Source of the DNA: WLMZ01 sp038227995
GTDB taxonomy: Bacteria; Actinomycetota; Acidimicrobiia; Acidimicrobiales; Ilumatobacteraceae
Direction of reading: 5' to 3'
DNA: 64,000 bases
NCBI GenBank assembly: GCA_038227995.1
Contig: JBBRPP010000022.1
Coordinates: 1 to 64,000, forward strand
Shown: in pieces, positions 8,828-16,905 of the stretch
How the letters are laid out: each line of letters opens with the position of its first letter
How positions within the stretch are numbered: the first letter of the stretch is position 1
The notes under the pieces: model-generated
The model's database searches: none
What the model was told of the DNA's origin: nothing
What the model saw: only the letters and a program-made list of their open reading frames with translations
Translations under genes and position numbers: made by a program

Positions 8828-9783
8828 CGCCGCCGGTCAGCGCGCGCTGGGCCGTCCCTTGGAATTTGCTGAGACCCCGCCATTCGAAGCAATGCGATGA
8901 GTCGTTCGTGACGCTCGATGCCCGTCTTCAGCACCAACAGTTCCGTGCGATGAACGAGCGTCGGCCGGGAGACACGGATCGGTCGAACCGCCTCGACGCC
9001 GGTGCAAACGCGTTCGGGCAACAGCGCCAATCCGTGTCCAGCGGCGACCAGTTCGAGCACCGTCGAGACATCGACGCCGGCGAAGGTGAACAACGTGTCC
9101 GATGTCGGTGCACAACCCGGCACCGCTGATGGTCCGCCGGTCAACATCGGGGCATCGATCCACTGCGCATCGACGAGCGACGCGAGGTCGACGTCGACGC
9201 GTCGCAACGGATGGCGCCGCGGCACGATCACGGCGACGTCCTCTTCGAGAACGGCGAACGACGCCAGCAACCCCGCATCGGACACGGCCAACGGATTGCC
9301 CGGGGCCACCACGCCATCGACGACAGCGAGTTCGGTTCGACCTTCCGCGACGGCGGCCGCAGCCGACGACGCACTCGTCGTGGTGATCGTGATTCGCAGA
9401 CCCGGAGCGGCAGCCCGCGAGGCGCGCAACGCTGTGGCGACCCGCCCGACAGCGGCGAGCGGTGTCATCGCCACCCGCAACTGCTGCGGCTCGTCGGCGA
9501 ACATCGTCAGCTCGCTCTGGGCCACGTCGAGACGAAGCAGAATGTGCGCGGCGTGCTCGGCCAATCGTTGCCCCGCAGCCGTGAGTCGCACCGGTCGCCG
9601 CGTCAGCAGTGGCCTGCCGACCGCGGCTTCCAGGCTGGCGACGTGTTGCGACACCGCGGACTGCGTGTAGCCGAGCTCGTTCGCAGCGGCGGTGAACGAT
9701 GCGGTGCGGGCAACGGTGACGAACGAGCGAAGGTCACGGAGATCCACGACATCAGCATTGCCGATCTCGACATCCGTGATCAT
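8824..9783 (-). CDS. LysR-family transcriptional regulator
   Basis: 319 residues. The N-terminal winged helix is typical (LRDLRSFVTVARTASFTAAANELGYTQSAVSQHVASLE, about residues 14-48), with the effector-binding lobes following (PRRHPLRRVDVDLASL). ATG 9783 is chosen because the longer open frame lacks coding character. The stop codon overlaps the ATG of the dioxygenase gene, so regulator and enzyme are one operon. This unusual order suggests that the regulator controls its own operon and possibly the divergent amidotransferase/acyltransferase operon 38 bp away, perhaps in response to an aromatic compound. Confidence 0.88.
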   Translation of the reverse strand: MITDVEIGNADVVDLRDLRSFVTVARTASFTAAANELGYTQSAVSQHVASLEAAVGRPLLTRRPVRLTAAGQRLAEHAAHILLRLDVAQSELTMFADEPQQLRVAMTPLAAVGRVATALRASRAAAPGLRITITTTSASSAAAAVAEGRTELAVVDGVVAPGNPLAVSDAGLLASFAVLEEDVAVIVPRRHPLRRVDVDLASLVDAQWIDAPMLTGGPSAVPGCAPTSDTLFTFAGVDVSTVLELVAAGHGLALLPERVCTGVEAVRPIRVSRPTLVHRTELLVLKTGIERHERLIALLRMAGSQQIPRDGPARADRRR

Positions 9784-9821
9784 TGTTGGACGTACTGAGG
9801 AATCGAGCGCACAGTGATCGC

Positions 9822-10619
9822 ATGAGCACCGCCACAGACTCCGCCGCCGACGCCACAGACGCCACAGACACTGATCCGGTGACGTCGTCGCCCCGCATCG
9901 CACTGGTCGGCGATCGCTCGTCCACCGTCCGCGCCCACGACCGAATCCCCGTGATCCTGCGCGCGCTTTCCGGGCACGATGCCGAACCGCTGGACGCCTA
10001 CTGGATGCACAGCACATCGATCGATGCGACCACCGACCTGACCGGCTTCGACGGGATCTGGGTCATCCCGGGCAGCCCGTACGAGAACGTCGACGGGGTG
10101 CTGCACGCAATCACCACAGCCCGCACGAACGGCATCCCGTTCCTCGGCACCTGTGGCGGCTTTCAGCACATGCTGCTCGAGTTCGCTCGCAATGCGTGCG
10201 ACCTGACCACGGTCGAACACGGCGAGACGTCACCCGACGCCGACGAACAGTTGCTCGTGCCATTGGAATGCTCGCTGCTGGGCGAAGAGGCCGGCATCGA
10301 TGTCGTCGCGGGCACCTTGGCCGCTTCCATCATGGGAGCCGGTCCGACCACCGAACGCTACTTCTGCCGCTACGGACTCAACACGAAGTACCTCGCCACG
10401 TTGCAACAGCACGGGCTCGTCATCAGTGGCCGCGATCTCGACGGCGAAGTCCGCATCGCCGAACTTCCCGGGCACCCATTCTTCCTCGGCAGCCTGTTCC
10501 AACCCGAGCTGTCGTCCGATGCGACGTGGGTGCACCCGTTGCTCGGTGCTTTTTCGAACGCCGTTCGAGGCCACGCAGTAACGTCGGCCGCGGGGGTGAG
10601 AGTGGGTGTTCACCGATGA
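9822..10619 (+). CDS. CTP-synthase C-terminal-like class I glutamine amidotransferase
   Basis: 265 residues. The single domain resembles the glutaminase half of CTP synthase: GFDGIWVIPGSPYENVDG, the nucleophile elbow GTCGGFQHML (Cys about 118) and a C-terminal GHPFFLGSLFQPE. The normal catalytic His of the HPE motif is Gln here (FQPE), so canonical glutamine hydrolysis is doubtful. The family is annotated as CTP-synthase C-terminal-region-related protein and has no synthetase domain. ATG 9822 is chosen over an upstream ATG with a poor N-terminus. The gene overlaps the next by 14 bp. Confidence 0.75.
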   Translation: MSTATDSAADATDATDTDPVTSSPRIALVGDRSSTVRAHDRIPVILRALSGHDAEPLDAYWMHSTSIDATTDLTGFDGIWVIPGSPYENVDGVLHAITTARTNGIPFLGTCGGFQHMLLEFARNACDLTTVEHGETSPDADEQLLVPLECSLLGEEAGIDVVAGTLAASIMGAGPTTERYFCRYGLNTKYLATLQQHGLVISGRDLDGEVRIAELPGHPFFLGSLFQPELSSDATWVHPLLGAFSNAVRGHAVTSAAGVRVGVHR

Positions 10620-11529
10620 GCAGGTGTACCGAATCGTTCGTGGCTCGATCGGGCCGCTGTACCGGCTGCTGACGCCGGTCCACGTCACCGGCGGGCGCAA
10701 CATGCCTGCGTCCGGACCGGTCATCGTCGCCGCCAACCACATCTCGTTCTACGACACCGTCGCCCTGATGATGTCGGTCCCACGCAAGACGTACTTCGTC
10801 GGCAAGGCCGAGTACATGGACGCATGGACAACAAGACGGCTGTTCCCAGCGCTGGGTCTGATCCCCATCGAACGCGCCGCAGCGCGCCAGGCGATGGCCG
10901 CGCTCGGCGTCGCAGCCGACGTCCTCGGTCAGGGGCACGTGCTCGGCATCTATCCCGAAGGCACACGCTCGCGCGACGGGTTGTTGCACAAGGGCCACAC
11001 CGGGGTCGCCCAGCTGGCATTGATGACCGGTGCGCCGATCGTGCCGGTGGGACTCGTCGGCACCGATCAGATCCAGCCGATCGGTGCTCGTGTGCCGCGG
11101 CCGTATCGGCGCGCCGAGGCACACTTCGGCGCGCCGCTGGATCCCGCGTCCTACGGCGGACCCACTCGACGGCGACGGCAGCAGTTGACGAACGATCTGA
11201 TGGAATCGATCCGGTTGCTGTGTGGCCGGCCGACGTCCACAGACTTCGCCAGCGACGAGCCGCCGCTGATCCGCGGCGGCAATGAGAGCGTCTACGAGGT
11301 GCGCACGATGGTCGGTCGTGGCGCGTCGTGGCGGCAGGCAGCGCGCTTTGCCGTCGATGATGCGTGTGGACGTCATGACGACGCTCGCGTCGGCGAGGTC
11401 CGCGGGTTGCGCTGCGACCTCGAGACGAACGGCTCGATCCGTTTCACTGCGGAGATGGCGGTCTCCGTGAAGTTCCGCGGCGGCGAATTGATCAACGACA
11501 GCGAGTTTGCACAGCAGGGAGTGAGATGA
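10606..11529 (+). CDS. PlsC-type acyltransferase fused to a C-terminal dodecin domain
   Basis: 307 residues. Residues 1-215 are a 1-acylglycerol-3-phosphate acyltransferase-like domain: NHISFYD gives the HX4D site (His45, Asp50), YPEGTRSR is motif III (Glu118) and IVPVGLVGTD motif IV. Residues 226-291 (NESVYEVRTMVG to AEMAVSVKF) match a whole dodecin subunit, with the Ser-x-x-Trp-x-x-Ala helix and the closing beta strands. The conserved aromatic of flavin-binding dodecins (W in the DWFEV segment) is replaced (ARVGEV). The start is GTG 10606, after GGGGGTGAG. The stop overlaps the ATG of the next gene, a free dodecin. Confidence 0.82.
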   Translation: MFTDEQVYRIVRGSIGPLYRLLTPVHVTGGRNMPASGPVIVAANHISFYDTVALMMSVPRKTYFVGKAEYMDAWTTRRLFPALGLIPIERAAARQAMAALGVAADVLGQGHVLGIYPEGTRSRDGLLHKGHTGVAQLALMTGAPIVPVGLVGTDQIQPIGARVPRPYRRAEAHFGAPLDPASYGGPTRRRRQQLTNDLMESIRLLCGRPTSTDFASDEPPLIRGGNESVYEVRTMVGRGASWRQAARFAVDDACGRHDDARVGEVRGLRCDLETNGSIRFTAEMAVSVKFRGGELINDSEFAQQGVR

Positions 11530-11741
11530 ACGACAGCGTCTATCAGGTGATCGAGTTGATCGGCTCGAGCAGCGACAGTTGGGAGCTCGCCGCACAGAAC
11601 GCGGTGCGCGAAGCGGCGAAGTCATACCACGACCTGCGCGTGGCCGAGGTGGTAGAGATGGACGTGTTGATCGAGAACGGCACGATCATCGCCTACCGCA
11701 CCAAGTTGCGCCTGAGCTACAAGCAGGCGTCAACGCACTGA
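11526..11741 (+). CDS. Dodecin-family protein
   Basis: 71 residues, the normal dodecin length. The pattern is SVYQVIELIGSSSDSWELAAQNAVREAAKS, then DLRVAEVVEMDVLI and YRTKLRLSYK, corresponding to the beta-alpha-beta-beta fold that forms a hollow dodecamer binding flavins or CoA. The Trp that stacks on flavin in archaeal and mycobacterial dodecins is Val here (LRVAEV), so flavin binding by the usual sandwich is doubtful. The gene overlaps the PlsC-dodecin gene (ATGA) and follows a GGAGTGAG site. Confidence 0.88.
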   Translation: MNDSVYQVIELIGSSSDSWELAAQNAVREAAKSYHDLRVAEVVEMDVLIENGTIIAYRTKLRLSYKQASTH

Positions 11742-11790
11742 TCACGCTGTCGCAGTTGCGGGCTGCGGCTGTGGTCGCGGGCCCGCTGGT

Positions 11791-12600
11791 TCAGCGCGGC
11801 AGGAAGTCGAGCAGCAATGCGTTCACCCTGTCCGGTGCCTCCCACTGCATCCAGTGGCCGGGGCCGTCGAGCCGCTCGTAGCGGAAGTCGGTGCAGTACG
11901 CGGCCGACGCGGTCATCTGCGATTCGAGGAGGGCGAAGTCGCCGCTGCTCCACACACCCATCGTCGGCGCCTGGATCGGTGGCAGTTCCAACGGCGGGCC
12001 GACGAGCGCGTCGGCGTTCACGTTGGCGCGGTAGTAGTTCAGCCCCGGCGTCAACGAGCCGTCGCGCTGGATGTCGGCGTACACCGCGTCGAAGTCGGGA
12101 TGGTTGCTCCACTCGCGGAAGTTGGCGGCGTGATCCATCGTCAACCACTGCTCGGCCTGCGGGGCGAACTGGAACAGCAGCATGTACCACGACTTCTCAC
12201 GCTGCGCGAGTCCCGCGGTCGCGAACGCCGACGGATGCCCGACCGACAGCGCGACGAGGTGATCGACGCGCTCGGGAGCAAACGCCGCTGTCGCCCACAC
12301 AACAGCCGAACCCCAGTCGTGCCCGACGAGGTGCGCACGTTCGAGACCGAGGTGATCGAGGATCGCCGTCACATCGATCGCGAGGAACGGGATCGAGTAC
12401 GCGTCGACTGCTGCCGGCTTGTCGCTGGCGCCATAGCCGCGCTGGTCGTAGGTGATCACCTGGAAGCCGGCGTCGACGAGTGCGGGCACCTGCTTCGACC
12501 ACAGCCGCTTGGTGTCGGGGAACCCGTGCACCAGCACCACCGGCCGGCCGGTGCCGTGCACTTCGACGTCGAGGGCGACCCCGCTGGAATCGATCTTCAT
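11791..12600 (-). CDS. Alpha/beta hydrolase, epoxide-hydrolase-like
   Basis: 269 residues. HGFPDTKRLW carries the oxyanion HG-P motif, GHDWGSAVVW the nucleophile Asp (about residue 99), and GPGHWMQWE the catalytic His. An Asp nucleophile in HDWG with HGFP is typical of soluble epoxide hydrolases and relatives. The start ATG 12600 follows GGAGAG at the right distance. The upstream open frame continues for another 400 codons on this strand without coding character and is not part of the gene. Confidence 0.85.
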   Translation of the reverse strand: MKIDSSGVALDVEVHGTGRPVVLVHGFPDTKRLWSKQVPALVDAGFQVITYDQRGYGASDKPAAVDAYSIPFLAIDVTAILDHLGLERAHLVGHDWGSAVVWATAAFAPERVDHLVALSVGHPSAFATAGLAQREKSWYMLLFQFAPQAEQWLTMDHAANFREWSNHPDFDAVYADIQRDGSLTPGLNYYRANVNADALVGPPLELPPIQAPTMGVWSSGDFALLESQMTASAAYCTDFRYERLDGPGHWMQWEAPDRVNALLLDFLPR

Positions 12601-12640
12601 GGTGCTCTCCGAACCCTGGCCGTCACGAGTTGACTCGCAG

Positions 12641-12655
12641 CGACGATAGTCGTCG
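12641..12655. promoter_or_regulatory. Palindrome CGACGATAGTCGTCG upstream of the epoxide-hydrolase-like gene
   Basis: Perfect 6-bp arms around TAG. Read on the minus strand it contains TATCGT, a possible -10 box 42 nt before the hydrolase ATG. It could be an operator over the promoter; nothing else supports this. Confidence 0.3.
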
Positions 12656-12734
12656 GCGAGAATCGATCGATGCAGATCACCGTTCACCGCGAGTGCGCGG
12701 GCCCGATGTCTGGGCGATGTGGCGCGAGCTGGTG

Positions 12735-13283
12735 TCACTCGTCGTCGAGCAGCAACCGTCCTGACTGCAACGCTTCCGAAGCCTCGTACGTGACCTGATC
12801 CAGCGCGGCGTCGCTGCCGACGACGAAGCGTTCGTGAACGCCGAGATCGGCGAACTTGTCGTACATGACCTCGGCACCTGATGCCGCGGTATCGCCGTCG
12901 CGCTGCCGGACGCGTTCGAGCGCGACCACCCGGCTCGGCCGCAGCACGAGATAGTGCACCCGCAGCGCAGTCGCGTGGAGGCGCGCAGCGACCTGGCCCA
13001 GGAACCACGGTCCGACGATGCCGTCCCAGAACACGGTGTACCCGGCCCTTGCGTACCCGATCACGGTGTCGGCGGCGAGGTCCATCACGGCAACGTTCTG
13101 CGCGTGCGCTTCCGCAAGATGTGGCGGCACGAATCCGGATCGGATCGTCGTGTAGAACCAGTCGGACTCCACGTGCGCGCTGCGCTGTTGAGCGTCTGCC
13201 AGCCGCCGCGCGACGGTCGTCTTGCCGGAGCCGGGCGGCCCCGTCACGATGATGACGTCCTCTCCGGGCACGAGCATCGGCAT
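12735..13283 (-). CDS. P-loop kinase / AAA-type ATP-binding protein
   Basis: 182 residues. The Walker A motif GPPGSGKT lies at about residues 15-22. Arg/Asp-rich helices and the pattern ARAGYTVFWDGIVGPWF with a lid-like VRQRDGD match small nucleoside- or sugar-kinase-like P-loop proteins (AAA_33 type). The start is ATG 13283, 7 nt behind a TACAGT box; ATG 13277 is also possible. A second, unrelated-looking kinase of the same superfamily is at 16165-16722. Substrate unknown. Confidence 0.72.
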   Translation of the reverse strand: MPMLVPGEDVIIVTGPPGSGKTTVARRLADAQQRSAHVESDWFYTTIRSGFVPPHLAEAHAQNVAVMDLAADTVIGYARAGYTVFWDGIVGPWFLGQVAARLHATALRVHYLVLRPSRVVALERVRQRDGDTAASGAEVMYDKFADLGVHERFVVGSDAALDQVTYEASEALQSGRLLLDDE

Positions 13284-13290
13284 GCCGCGA

Positions 13291-13296
13291 ACTGTA
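13291..13296 (-). promoter_or_regulatory. -10 box of a probable leaderless promoter for the P-loop kinase
   Basis: On the minus strand TACAGT is followed by 7 nt and ATG 13283. Confidence 0.4.
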
Positions 13297-13325
13297 CTGA
13301 TGCAGCTTGGGGTCGACGGTGCGGA

Positions 13326-14162
13326 TTATCCGGCGAGCACGCTGCGGATCGTCGCCAGCTGATCGGCCGCGATGCTGCGCCAGTACGCCGCATCGTGGAA
13401 CCCGTCGCCGAATCGCCCCGGATTCGGCTGCGGCAAGCGGGCTGCGAGTCGCCTCGCCTCTCCGACGAAGCCGTCGTCGGTACCGCAGTCGATGCGGACG
13501 ACCAGCTGTTCCAACGAGGCGACGTCGGCGAACACGTCGTTGCGTTCGAAGTCGGCATCGTCGTCGAACGCACCCTTCGATGATGCGGCGAACGTCGGCC
13601 ACAGCGCGGGGCTCGCAGCGATGGCTGCCGCGAAGAGTGCAGGCTTGCGTTCCGCGACCAGCAATGCGCCGTATCCACCCATCGACCAACCGAGCACGAT
13701 GCGCGGCAGGATCGCCCCGAGCTGTGCATCGACCGCGGGGATCAATTCGTCGGTCACCATCGCCAACGCATTCGTACCGTCTTCGCGTTTGTGCCAATAC
13801 GAGTCCGCGCCGCCATCGACACCGACCACCGCGACCGACACTCCGGCGGCGGCCGCTGCGTCATGGACGCGGATCGTGTCGAAGACGAGCCGGTGGTCAT
13901 TGTTGCGCCCGTGCAGACAGATCACGACACCGGTCGGCGCCTGTGGGGGCGTCGCAATCGCCCACGACACCGAGCGCTTCATCGCCGCGCTGTCGAGCTG
14001 ATGCTCGACGACAGGCCACCCCGATGCCGGCGCGTGATGATCCGGACTGTGAACCAACCCGACCGCGTGCAAGACCTTTCGCGGCCCGAGCTCGACGAAC
14101 GACGCGCCACCCGCCGCAACCGCTGCGGCTCCCCCGACCAGGACCGTGCGGCGGGACAGCAT
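13326..14162 (-). CDS. Tat-exported esterase (alpha/beta hydrolase, esterase-D/mycolyltransferase-like)
   Basis: 278 residues. The N-terminus MLSRRTVLVGGAAAVAAGG is a twin-arginine signal. The mature enzyme shows VICLHGRNNDH, the nucleophile motif LGWSMGGYGAL (Ser about 155), an Asp in RIDCGTDDGF, and GFHDAAYW with the catalytic His. The enzyme should act outside the membrane on an ester. ATG 14162 is preceded by AAGACT at 6 nt. It diverges from the DUF222/HNH gene. Confidence 0.82.
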   Translation of the reverse strand: MLSRRTVLVGGAAAVAAGGASFVELGPRKVLHAVGLVHSPDHHAPASGWPVVEHQLDSAAMKRSVSWAIATPPQAPTGVVICLHGRNNDHRLVFDTIRVHDAAAAAGVSVAVVGVDGGADSYWHKREDGTNALAMVTDELIPAVDAQLGAILPRIVLGWSMGGYGALLVAERKPALFAAAIAASPALWPTFAASSKGAFDDDADFERNDVFADVASLEQLVVRIDCGTDDGFVGEARRLAARLPQPNPGRFGDGFHDAAYWRSIAADQLATIRSVLAG

Positions 14163-14317
14163 CTGTCAAGTCTTGCCGATGCTCTGTGGCGAGTAGCCGC
14201 AGCCGAGGCGAATCGGAACTCGAACGTCACACCCATCACGTACGTTGTCGGTCACCGCAGCAGCAGCATCTGAAGCCCTACAGCGTCGAAGAAATGTTGC
14301 GTTGCGGGTTGCGAACA

Positions 14318-14329
14318 GAACATGTGTTC
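14318..14329. promoter_or_regulatory. SOS-box-like sequence (GAACATGTGTTC) upstream of the DUF222/HNH gene
   Basis: GAAC-N4-GTTC, the core of the LexA box used by Gram-positive bacteria and mycobacteria. The right side continues to GTTCGA as in the full consensus; the left side is AGAAC rather than CGAAC. A TACGGT -10 candidate begins at 14333. LexA bound here would block the downstream gene. Mycobacterial 13E12-family genes are known to carry such boxes. Confidence 0.55.
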
Positions 14330-14433
14330 GACTACGGTTATGGATGTTGATCTTCCCCGATCACGCTCGACAGCAGCGGTTGCTGTCCTCTCCAGTCATG
14401 AAGAGTTCCGAGCAGGTGAGGGGGTGAGATCTG

Positions 14434-15837
14434 TTGATCGACACGACGGTGTTCGATACGTGCGCGATGTTGACGGTGCCCGGGCTGGACGAAATCCGGA
14501 GCCTGTCCGGGCACCGCCGCGACGTTGCGGTCATGACGATCGAACGCGCCGCTCGCTACCTGGCTGCATTGCAGGCCGCTGTTGCAGCCGAGGTCAAAGC
14601 GTCTGTTACCTACGTCGACGACATGCACGCGTCCGCCACCGCCTGGTTCCAGGCCGTCACGAACACATCCCGCTCGGCCGCCAATCACGTCGCTCGGCTC
14701 GGCGCGATGTTCACCGACCTGCCTCAGATCGCTGCAGCGGCAGCGGCCGGCGACGTCGGCGCCGAACAACTCCGAGCGCTCGCCGCCTTGCACGCCAACG
14801 ATCGGTGCCGCCCACAGATGCCCGACTCCGAAGAACTGCTCCTCGGACACGCGAAGACGCTGACCCTGCGCGACTTCCGGATCGTGTGCGAACGCTGGCA
14901 GGCCTACGCCGATCCCGACGGAACCATCCGCGATCATGCGCTGTCCCGCGAGGGCCGAACGGTGCGCACGGCGCAAGTCGGCACCGGGTTCACGTTGAAC
15001 GCGTCGGGCGATGCGCTCACCGGCGAGCAGATGACTCAGATCCTGGCCGCCCACACCCAAGCCGAATACGACACCGACGTCGCCGCCCGCGCCGCAATGC
15101 ACGGTGATCGTGCGCACGAGTATCCGCTCGCCCGAACCGCCGGCCAACGTGCATACGACGCGTTGCACAACATCATGCTCAAGGCCGCTGGCATTCGGCC
15201 CAATGGCACCGTGGCACCGGTGGTCAACATCATCTGCGATCCAGCCACGCTCGCCAACGACATCCACACCTACTTCGGCACGGACAATCCTCACCCCGAC
15301 GCCGCATCGAAGATGCGCACCCGCCAGACCAGGGGCGGCGCTCCGGTGTCGCCGAACGATCTGGTCGTGGCCGCGCTGCTCGGGCATATCCGCACCGTTC
15401 TGATCGACCCGGCCGGTCACGTCATCAACTTCGGCCGCAAGCGTCGGTGCTTCACCGGTGCGGTCCGCGAGGCGATCCTGCTCACTGGCGACCGGTGCAC
15501 TCAACCGGGTTGCGAACGGCGGGACCACAACATCGACATCGATCACCTCGTCGAGTGGGGCCAGGGCGGCGACACCGACACGGTCAACGGCGGCCCCAAA
15601 TGCCACCGCCACAACGACTTGAAACACACGCACCGAGTCACGGTGGTCCGCGACGCAACGGGATGGCACCACTACCGACCCGACGGCACCGAGATCGCGC
15701 CGCGCCATCCACCCAAACAACCCGAACCGGATGACGAATCCGATTGCCCCGGGCCGGACGATGGTCCCGGTGATCCCAATGGTCCCGATGATCCCAATGG
15801 TCCCGATAGTCCCGTTGATTCCTCCGCGACGGACTGA
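14434..15837 (+). CDS. DUF222 / HNH endonuclease domain protein (13E12-repeat family)
   Basis: 467 residues. An N-terminal helical DUF222 region (about residues 40-310) is followed by a C-terminal HNH nuclease module: CTQPGCERRDHNIDIDHLVEWGQGG, then GPKCHRHNDLKH, which supplies the zinc cysteines and the catalytic His. The start is TTG 14434, behind AGGGGGTGAG. The last 40 residues are Asp/Pro/Gly-rich repeats with no predicted fold. Such proteins occur in many copies in actinobacteria, some near mobile elements. A LexA-like box lies about 105 bp upstream. Confidence 0.85.
   Translation: MIDTTVFDTCAMLTVPGLDEIRSLSGHRRDVAVMTIERAARYLAALQAAVAAEVKASVTYVDDMHASATAWFQAVTNTSRSAANHVARLGAMFTDLPQIAAAAAAGDVGAEQLRALAALHANDRCRPQMPDSEELLLGHAKTLTLRDFRIVCERWQAYADPDGTIRDHALSREGRTVRTAQVGTGFTLNASGDALTGEQMTQILAAHTQAEYDTDVAARAAMHGDRAHEYPLARTAGQRAYDALHNIMLKAAGIRPNGTVAPVVNIICDPATLANDIHTYFGTDNPHPDAASKMRTRQTRGGAPVSPNDLVVAALLGHIRTVLIDPAGHVINFGRKRRCFTGAVREAILLTGDRCTQPGCERRDHNIDIDHLVEWGQGGDTDTVNGGPKCHRHNDLKHTHRVTVVRDATGWHHYRPDGTEIAPRHPPKQPEPDDESDCPGPDDGPGDPNGPDDPNGPDSPVDSSATD
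15763..15816. repeat. 9-bp tandem repeat coding the Pro/Asp/Gly tail
   Basis: Six consecutive 9-bp units of the form NNTCCCNNT (GGTCCCGAT and GATCCCAAT alternate) encode the GPDDPN tail of the DUF222 protein. The arrangement suggests slippage-driven length variation. Confidence 0.8.
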
Positions 15838-15903
15838 GCTCTCGACAATTCCGCGTGCCATAGGTCCGCGCTGTGCACGTGGGGGTGCTGCAAGGATTGC
15901 GCG

Positions 15904-16125
15904 ATGTGGTTTCGTCTCCTGTGGAACTTCGAATTTCGTCCACGCCCGGAGTCGGAAGGGTCGTTCAAGTGCCCGACGTGCGCGACTGAACGCCCGTACA
16001 CGTTGCTGGAATATCGGCGATGGTTCGAACTCATCCGCGTGCCGATCATCCGGCTGAAGGACAGTTACCACCGGGTGCATTGCAATGGCTGCGGTCGAGA
16101 GTTCGAAGATTTCGTTCTCGGTTGA
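15904..16125 (+). CDS. Small zinc-ribbon protein
   Basis: 73 residues with two knuckles, CPTC (about residues 23-26) and CNGC (about 60-63), spaced as in a zinc ribbon. Between them is a basic, aromatic stretch (LLEYRRWFELIRVPIIRLKDSY). The start is ATG 15904 with AAGGA 9 nt upstream. No other domain is present. Function unknown; zinc binding and a nucleic-acid or protein-adaptor role are inferred from the fold only. Confidence 0.7.
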   Translation: MWFRLLWNFEFRPRPESEGSFKCPTCATERPYTLLEYRRWFELIRVPIIRLKDSYHRVHCNGCGREFEDFVLG

Positions 16126-16164
16126 TGGCCGATCGAAGCCGCCCGTGTTCGGCAAACCGGCGTG

Positions 16165-16722
16165 TCAACGATGCGCGGTGACAAAGGCTGCGATGTCGTC
16201 GATGGTCGGGATCCAGCCGTCCGTACCGTCGACGCTCAACGTCGGCGCAACGAGCTCGAGTCGGTAAACCCCGATGTCTTTCGCCCCTGATTCCATCTCC
16301 GCCGCGAAGTGCAGGTCATTGTGCGCGGGATGACGGGTACCTGATTCGGCTCGAGCGCGGTACCGACGCAGCGACACTGCTGCGGGGGTGTCGAGCGAGA
16401 CATGGATCAGCGTTGCGTGCTGAGCGAGCGTCGTCAGCTCAGCGGGCGAATGGTCTCTGTGAAATGCGGCCTCGACCACGACGCTGACGCCAGCACCCAC
16501 CAGGTATGTGGCAACGGAGTAGAACGCTTCGAACGCGGCCTGCGAAAATCGCCACACCTCGGCCGGATCATCACTGCGGTGCGTGACATGAAGGCCGGTC
16601 TTGATGTCATCTATGCAGATGAACGGAACGTGCAGACGGCGCGACAGCTCCCAACCAAGGGTGGTCTTTCCCGAGCCAGGAGCGCCAGAGATGACCACGA
16701 CGAACGGCCGCGCGCCTGCCAT
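16165..16722 (-). CDS. P-loop kinase-like ATP-binding protein
   Basis: 185 residues. GAPGSGKTT (Walker A, about residues 13-21) is followed by an acidic FICIDDIKTGL and VVVEAAFHRDHS, a pattern seen in small P-loop kinases such as chloramphenicol phosphotransferase-like or AAA_33 proteins. The frame is open up to 16863, but that stretch consists of the 37-bp repeats below, so ATG 16722 is preferred. It may be translated without a strong ribosome binding site. Substrate unknown. Confidence 0.7.
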   Translation of the reverse strand: MAGARPFVVVISGAPGSGKTTLGWELSRRLHVPFICIDDIKTGLHVTHRSDDPAEVWRFSQAAFEAFYSVATYLVGAGVSVVVEAAFHRDHSPAELTTLAQHATLIHVSLDTPAAVSLRRYRARAESGTRHPAHNDLHFAAEMESGAKDIGVYRLELVAPTLSVDGTDGWIPTIDDIAAFVTAHR

Positions 16723-16743
16723 GGGCGCAGCCTGCCAGATCGG

Positions 16744-16832
16744 TCGCGCCACGCGCGACCATGCCTGACATCCGTCGGAGCGGCGCCACCCGCGATCGCG
16801 CCACGCGCGACCATGCCTGACATCCGTCGGAG
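16744..16832. repeat. Direct repeat: two identical 37-bp copies 52 bp apart
   Basis: Copies at 16744-16780 and 16796-16832 are identical over 37 bp, with a 15-bp spacer that is itself partly similar. This is a recent tandem duplication of a 52-bp unit just upstream of the kinase gene. It leaves the frame open, so it could also lengthen the protein if translation began further upstream. Confidence 0.85.
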
Positions 16833-16905
16833 TGAGCGGTCGCACCGGCGACCGCGACCGCAACCACGACCGGCACCGGCACCGGCGCGGCCGGGCGCAG
16901 CGATC

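Noticed and set aside
12601..13797. 668-codon open frame continuing past the epoxide-hydrolase-like gene
   Set aside because: The upstream part is antisense-frame Arg-rich sequence over two other genes; a ribosome binding site and ATG 12600 give the gene.
14338..16155. 605-codon minus-strand frame
   Set aside because: It lies opposite the DUF222/HNH gene, whose conserved motifs are on the plus strand.
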